Positions 33,612 through 38,938 of a DNA stretch of 38,938 nucleotides are shown here, one piece after another. The notes under the pieces were generated by a model. That model was not told the DNA's origin and did no database searches. It saw nothing but the letters and a program-made list of their open reading frames with translations. The stretch is from assembly GCF_003236305.1 (NCBI RefSeq), contig NZ_POTX01000031.1, forward strand, positions 1 through 38,938. Reading direction: 5' to 3'. The translations under genes were made by a program, and so were the position numbers. The stretch is from Micromonospora endophytica. GTDB taxonomy: Bacteria > Actinomycetota > Actinomycetes > Mycobacteriales > Micromonosporaceae. Within the stretch, counting starts at the first letter, position 1, and every line of letters begins with the position of its first letter.

Positions 33612-33637
33612 CTCGGGGCGGGGTGACCCGCCCCGAG
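33612..33637 (-). promoter_or_regulatory. perfect 11-bp hairpin between rpoB and rpoC
   Basis: Arms 33612-33622 and 33627-33637 pair perfectly with a 4-base loop, 8 bases after the rpoB stop. It is too GC-rich for chance, and rpoC needs to be made at parity with rpoB, so a strong terminator role is unlikely; stability or processing is more plausible. Confidence 0.65.
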
Positions 33638-33645
33638 ACCCCACG

Positions 33646-37077
<3,432 letters not shown>

Positions 37078-37152
37078 GATGCGTCCTTCCGAGGACCGGT
37101 GCTGCAGAACGGCTGGTACGCGTGCACTCCAATGACCCCACCAGAAATATCC

Positions 37153-37181
37153 ACAATCGGACATTTCCGAGCAGGGGTCAA
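37153..37181 (-). promoter_or_regulatory. candidate second rpoB promoter
   Basis: On the minus strand the -35 TTGACC (37176-37181) and the -10-like GATTGT (37153-37158) are separated by 17 bases. The first base of the -10 is not T, so this is the weaker of the two. Transcription would start near 37146. Confidence 0.45.
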
Positions 37182-37204
37182 GTCGGAAGGCAGCGCAAAC
37201 TAGC

Positions 37205-37233
37205 AGTGTAGCCGAGAGGCTAACCGCTGTCCA
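37205..37233 (-). promoter_or_regulatory. rpoB promoter
   Basis: On the minus strand the -35 TGGACA (37228-37233) and the -10 TACACT (37205-37210) are separated by exactly 17 bases. The -35 matches TTGACA at five of six positions and the -10 fits TANNNT. The leader would be about 120 bases to the TTG at 37077. Confidence 0.7.
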
Positions 37234-37572
37234 GCCCACCCCGCAGGCCGTTGCGGATCTGGTCACGGGACCCTGCAACCGGGTCACACCGGACCGCTCG
37301 GAACGCAACGTTCCTGCCGGGCCGCTCGGGTGCTGGCGGCTCGATGGTGCTGCCGCTTCACCTACCCACGCGGTGGCCGTCGCAAGCGCGGAAGGTCTTG
37401 CTGATGTCAGCGTGCCTGGCAGCCCTGGGCCGCGTCAAGGGCGGCATCGCCATCCGGACCTCTTTCCACCCGGCGGAGCGGGACTCCGACTGGCGGCGCG
37501 CGGCGCGGTCCCCGTCGGCGCGGGCGACCGCCCGGCGCGACGACGACCTGCTCGCGCCGCCCGCCACGAGCA
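37234..37572. other. non-coding gap between rplL and rpoB
   Basis: After the rplL terminator and before the rpoB promoter there are about 340 bases in which I see only a 6-bp hairpin GGAACG/CGTTCC. The open frames present look like GC-driven artefacts. No promoter, RNA gene or repeat is recognised here. Confidence 0.4.
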
Positions 37573-37611
37573 CGGCGGGCGACGATCCGTGCACCGGATC
37601 GCCGCCCGCCG
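37573..37611 (-). terminator. 17-bp hairpin after rplL
   Basis: Arms 37573-37589 and 37595-37611 pair with one A/C mismatch around a 5-base loop, about 53 bases after the rplL stop. It most likely ends most of the rplJL transcripts before rpoB. No U-tract. Confidence 0.75.
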
Positions 37612-37664
37612 CGACGTGCTGTGCCCCCGCTCACCCGAGCTGGGGCGGCCAGGTGAGGCTCAGA

Positions 37665-38051
37665 TCACTTGAGGGTGACCTTGGCGCCTTCGCCCTCCAG
37701 CTTGGCCTTGGCCTTCTCGGCGGTCTCCTTGTTGACCTTCTCCAGGATGGCCTTCGGCGCGGACTCGACCGCGTCCTTGGCCTCCTTCAGGCCCAGGCCG
37801 GTCAGCTCACGGACGACCTTGATGACCTGGATCTTCTTGCCACCGTCGGCCTCGAGGACGACGTCGAACTCGTCCTTCTCCGGCTCGGCCTCGGCGGCCG
37901 GGCCAGCCGGGCCGGCCGGGCCGGCGACGGCGACCGGAGCGGCGGCGGTGACCTCGAAGGTCTCCTCGAACTGCTTCACGAACTCGGAGAGCTCGATCAG
38001 CGTCATCTCCTTGAACGCGTCGAGCAGCTCGTCGGTGCTGAGCTTCGCCAT
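37665..38051 (-). CDS. rplL: 50S ribosomal protein L7/L12
   Basis: L7/L12 forms the flexible stalk that recruits and stimulates the translational GTPases. The 128-residue protein has the N-terminal dimerisation domain ([20 protein letters not shown]), the Ala/Gly/Pro hinge ([19 protein letters not shown]), and the C-terminal domain with [20 protein letters not shown] and [16 protein letters not shown]. It follows rplJ after 55 bases and is followed by a terminator, so it can be expressed at a higher level than rpoB. Confidence 0.98.
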   Translation of the reverse strand: MAKLSTDELLDAFKEMTLIELSEFVKQFEETFEVTAAAPVAVAGPAGPAGPAAEAEPEKDEFDVVLEADGGKKIQVIKVVRELTGLGLKEAKDAVESAPKAILEKVNKETAEKAKAKLEGEGAKVTLK

Positions 38052-38106
38052 GTCTGGCGTCCTTTCCTCAAAGGTTTATCTAAGAACGTGGTGCGTCGGG
38101 CGAGCC

Positions 38107-38655
38107 TCAGGCCGCCTCGGCGCCCTCTTCCTTCTCGCGCTTGTCCGCAAGAGCGGCCGCCAGGCGGGCGGTCTTCGACAGCGGGGCCTGGAACAGGGCC
38201 GCGGCCTTGCTCAGGTTGCCCTTCATCGCGCCGGCCAGCTTGGCCAGCAGCACCTCGCGGGACTCCAGGTCGGCGAGCTTCGTGACCTCGGCCGCGGAAA
38301 TGGCCTTGCCCTCGAAGACGCCACCCTTGATGACGAGCTTCGGGTTGGCCTTCGCGAAGTCACGAAGACCCTTCGCCGCCTCGACGACGTCGCCCGAAAC
38401 GAAAGTCAGCGCGGTAGGACCGGTGAACAGCTCGTCGAGGCCGGAGATGCCCGCGTCCGCCGCGGCACGCTTGGCCAGCGTGTTCTTGGCGACCGTGTAG
38501 CTGGTCTCCTTACCGAGCGAGCGCCGCAGCTGGGTGAGCTGGGAAACCGTCAGACCGCGGTACTCGGTCAGCACGGTGGCACCCGCGCTGCGGAAGCTCT
38601 CGGTCAGCTCAGCAACAGCCGTGGCCTTGTCGGCCCGGATCGGCTTGTCCGCCAT
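38107..38655 (-). CDS. rplJ: 50S ribosomal protein L10
   Basis: L10 anchors the L7/L12 stalk on 23S rRNA and is the regulatory protein of its operon. The 182-residue protein contains [20 protein letters not shown] at the start, [18 protein letters not shown] and [14 protein letters not shown]. Its C-terminal helix is followed by a short Glu/Lys-rich tail ([13 protein letters not shown]). It starts at ATG with GAGGAGG a few bases upstream. A leader with an attenuator lies upstream, fitting L10 autoregulation. Confidence 0.98.
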   Translation of the reverse strand: MADKPIRADKATAVAELTESFRSAGATVLTEYRGLTVSQLTQLRRSLGKETSYTVAKNTLAKRAAADAGISGLDELFTGPTALTFVSGDVVEAAKGLRDFAKANPKLVIKGGVFEGKAISAAEVTKLADLESREVLLAKLAGAMKGNLSKAAALFQAPLSKTARLAAALADKREKEEGAEAA

Positions 38656-38734
38656 GTCCCTCCTCTCTCGTTGCTTCGCGGCTGGTCACCGTCGCAGGCG
38701 AGGCTGCGACAGGAGCGGAGGATCGCGGCAACAG

Positions 38735-38832
38735 AAAAGCCCCGGCGCAGGGCGCACGGGGCGAGGTCGGCGGCCAATCATCGCAGTCGGCGGACCACGG
38801 GATGCTGCCGATGTTCGCTTGCCGCCCTGCGC
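38735..38832 (-). promoter_or_regulatory. L10-type leader with intrinsic terminator
   Basis: On the minus strand a terminator-like hairpin (38739-38744 with 38757-38762, GCCCCG/CGGGGC) is followed by TTTT (38735-38738). Its loop holds CGCCCTGCGC (38745-38754), perfectly complementary over 10 bases to GCGCAGGGCG at 38823-38832 upstream. The two structures cannot form together, a typical attenuator. The AGACCGCTGGT segment near 38885 resembles L10-binding leaders. Binding of L10(L12) complexes is inferred, not seen. Confidence 0.75.
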
Positions 38833-38938
38833 GGGTCGCCCGTCATCACGGAACCTTCGACCGTGCCGAGGCACGGTGACCAGCGGTCTCTGGGTGGAAC
38901 GTCGGCCAGACAAACTGACCAACGCTCCCACCCTACCC

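Noticed and set aside
37251-38285. Plus-strand frame across rplL, rplJ and the gap
   Set aside because: It is antisense to rplJ and rplL and is explained by codon bias.
38686-38931. 81-codon minus-strand frame upstream of rplJ
   Set aside because: It covers the L10-type leader and attenuator, and its sequence shows no protein-family signal.

Overview
The window is the ribosomal-protein and RNA-polymerase supercluster of a high-GC actinobacterium. Very high third-position GC, many GTG/TTG starts, zinc-type S4/S14/L36, a SecY-Adk-Map-IF1 block inside the cluster and DUF4190-like proteins next to rpoC all point to Actinobacteria. I infer Micromonosporaceae (Micromonospora-like) from the overall flavour of the sequence; that family call is an inference, not a measured match. 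All genes but one lie on the minus strand, so transcription runs from high to low coordinates.

Layout in transcription order. (1) 38938-37573: an L10-type leader with an attenuator, then rplJ-rplL, closed by a 17-bp hairpin. (2) 37233-29615: two candidate promoters, then rpoB-rpoC, closed by a perfect 18-bp hairpin. (3) 29527-28441: two small DUF4190-like membrane proteins. (4) 28298-23382: the str operon rpsL-rpsG-fusA-tuf behind a good sigma70-type promoter and a leader of about 300 nt, closed by a perfect 13-bp hairpin. (5) 23285-13483: the S10 and spc blocks, rpsJ-rplC-rplD-rplW-rplB-rpsS-rplV-rpsC-rplP-rpmC-rpsQ and rplN-rplX-rplE-rpsN-rpsH-rplF-rplR-rpsE-rpmD-rplO. (6) 13295-10378: secY-adk-map. 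(7) 10267-6181: infA-rpmJ-rpsM-rpsK-rpsD-rpoA-rplQ, closed by a hairpin. (8) 6162-1: accessory part with truA, one plus-strand membrane protein of unknown function, an RsmC-like methyltransferase, an ABC-F ATPase overlapping a nucleotidyltransferase, and an aldo/keto reductase cut by the window edge.

Together the genes supply 25 or more ribosomal proteins, initiation factor 1, both elongation GTPases, all three large RNA polymerase subunits, the protein-export channel, N-terminal methionine removal and nucleotide balance. Many neighbours overlap by 1 or 4 bases, which implies translational coupling. Most of the longer gaps within or between operons carry a strong GC-rich hairpin close behind the upstream stop codon, usually without a U-tract.

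I found no CRISPR array, phage, transposase, tRNA, rRNA or recognisable novel defence or biosynthetic system. The points that deserve a second look are regulatory: a 22-bp-arm inverted repeat between map and infA, a 20-bp identical block in the rpsL and rpsJ upstream regions, the rplJ attenuator, the intercistronic hairpins, and a small nucleotidyltransferase/ABC-F/methyltransferase group beside the cluster.
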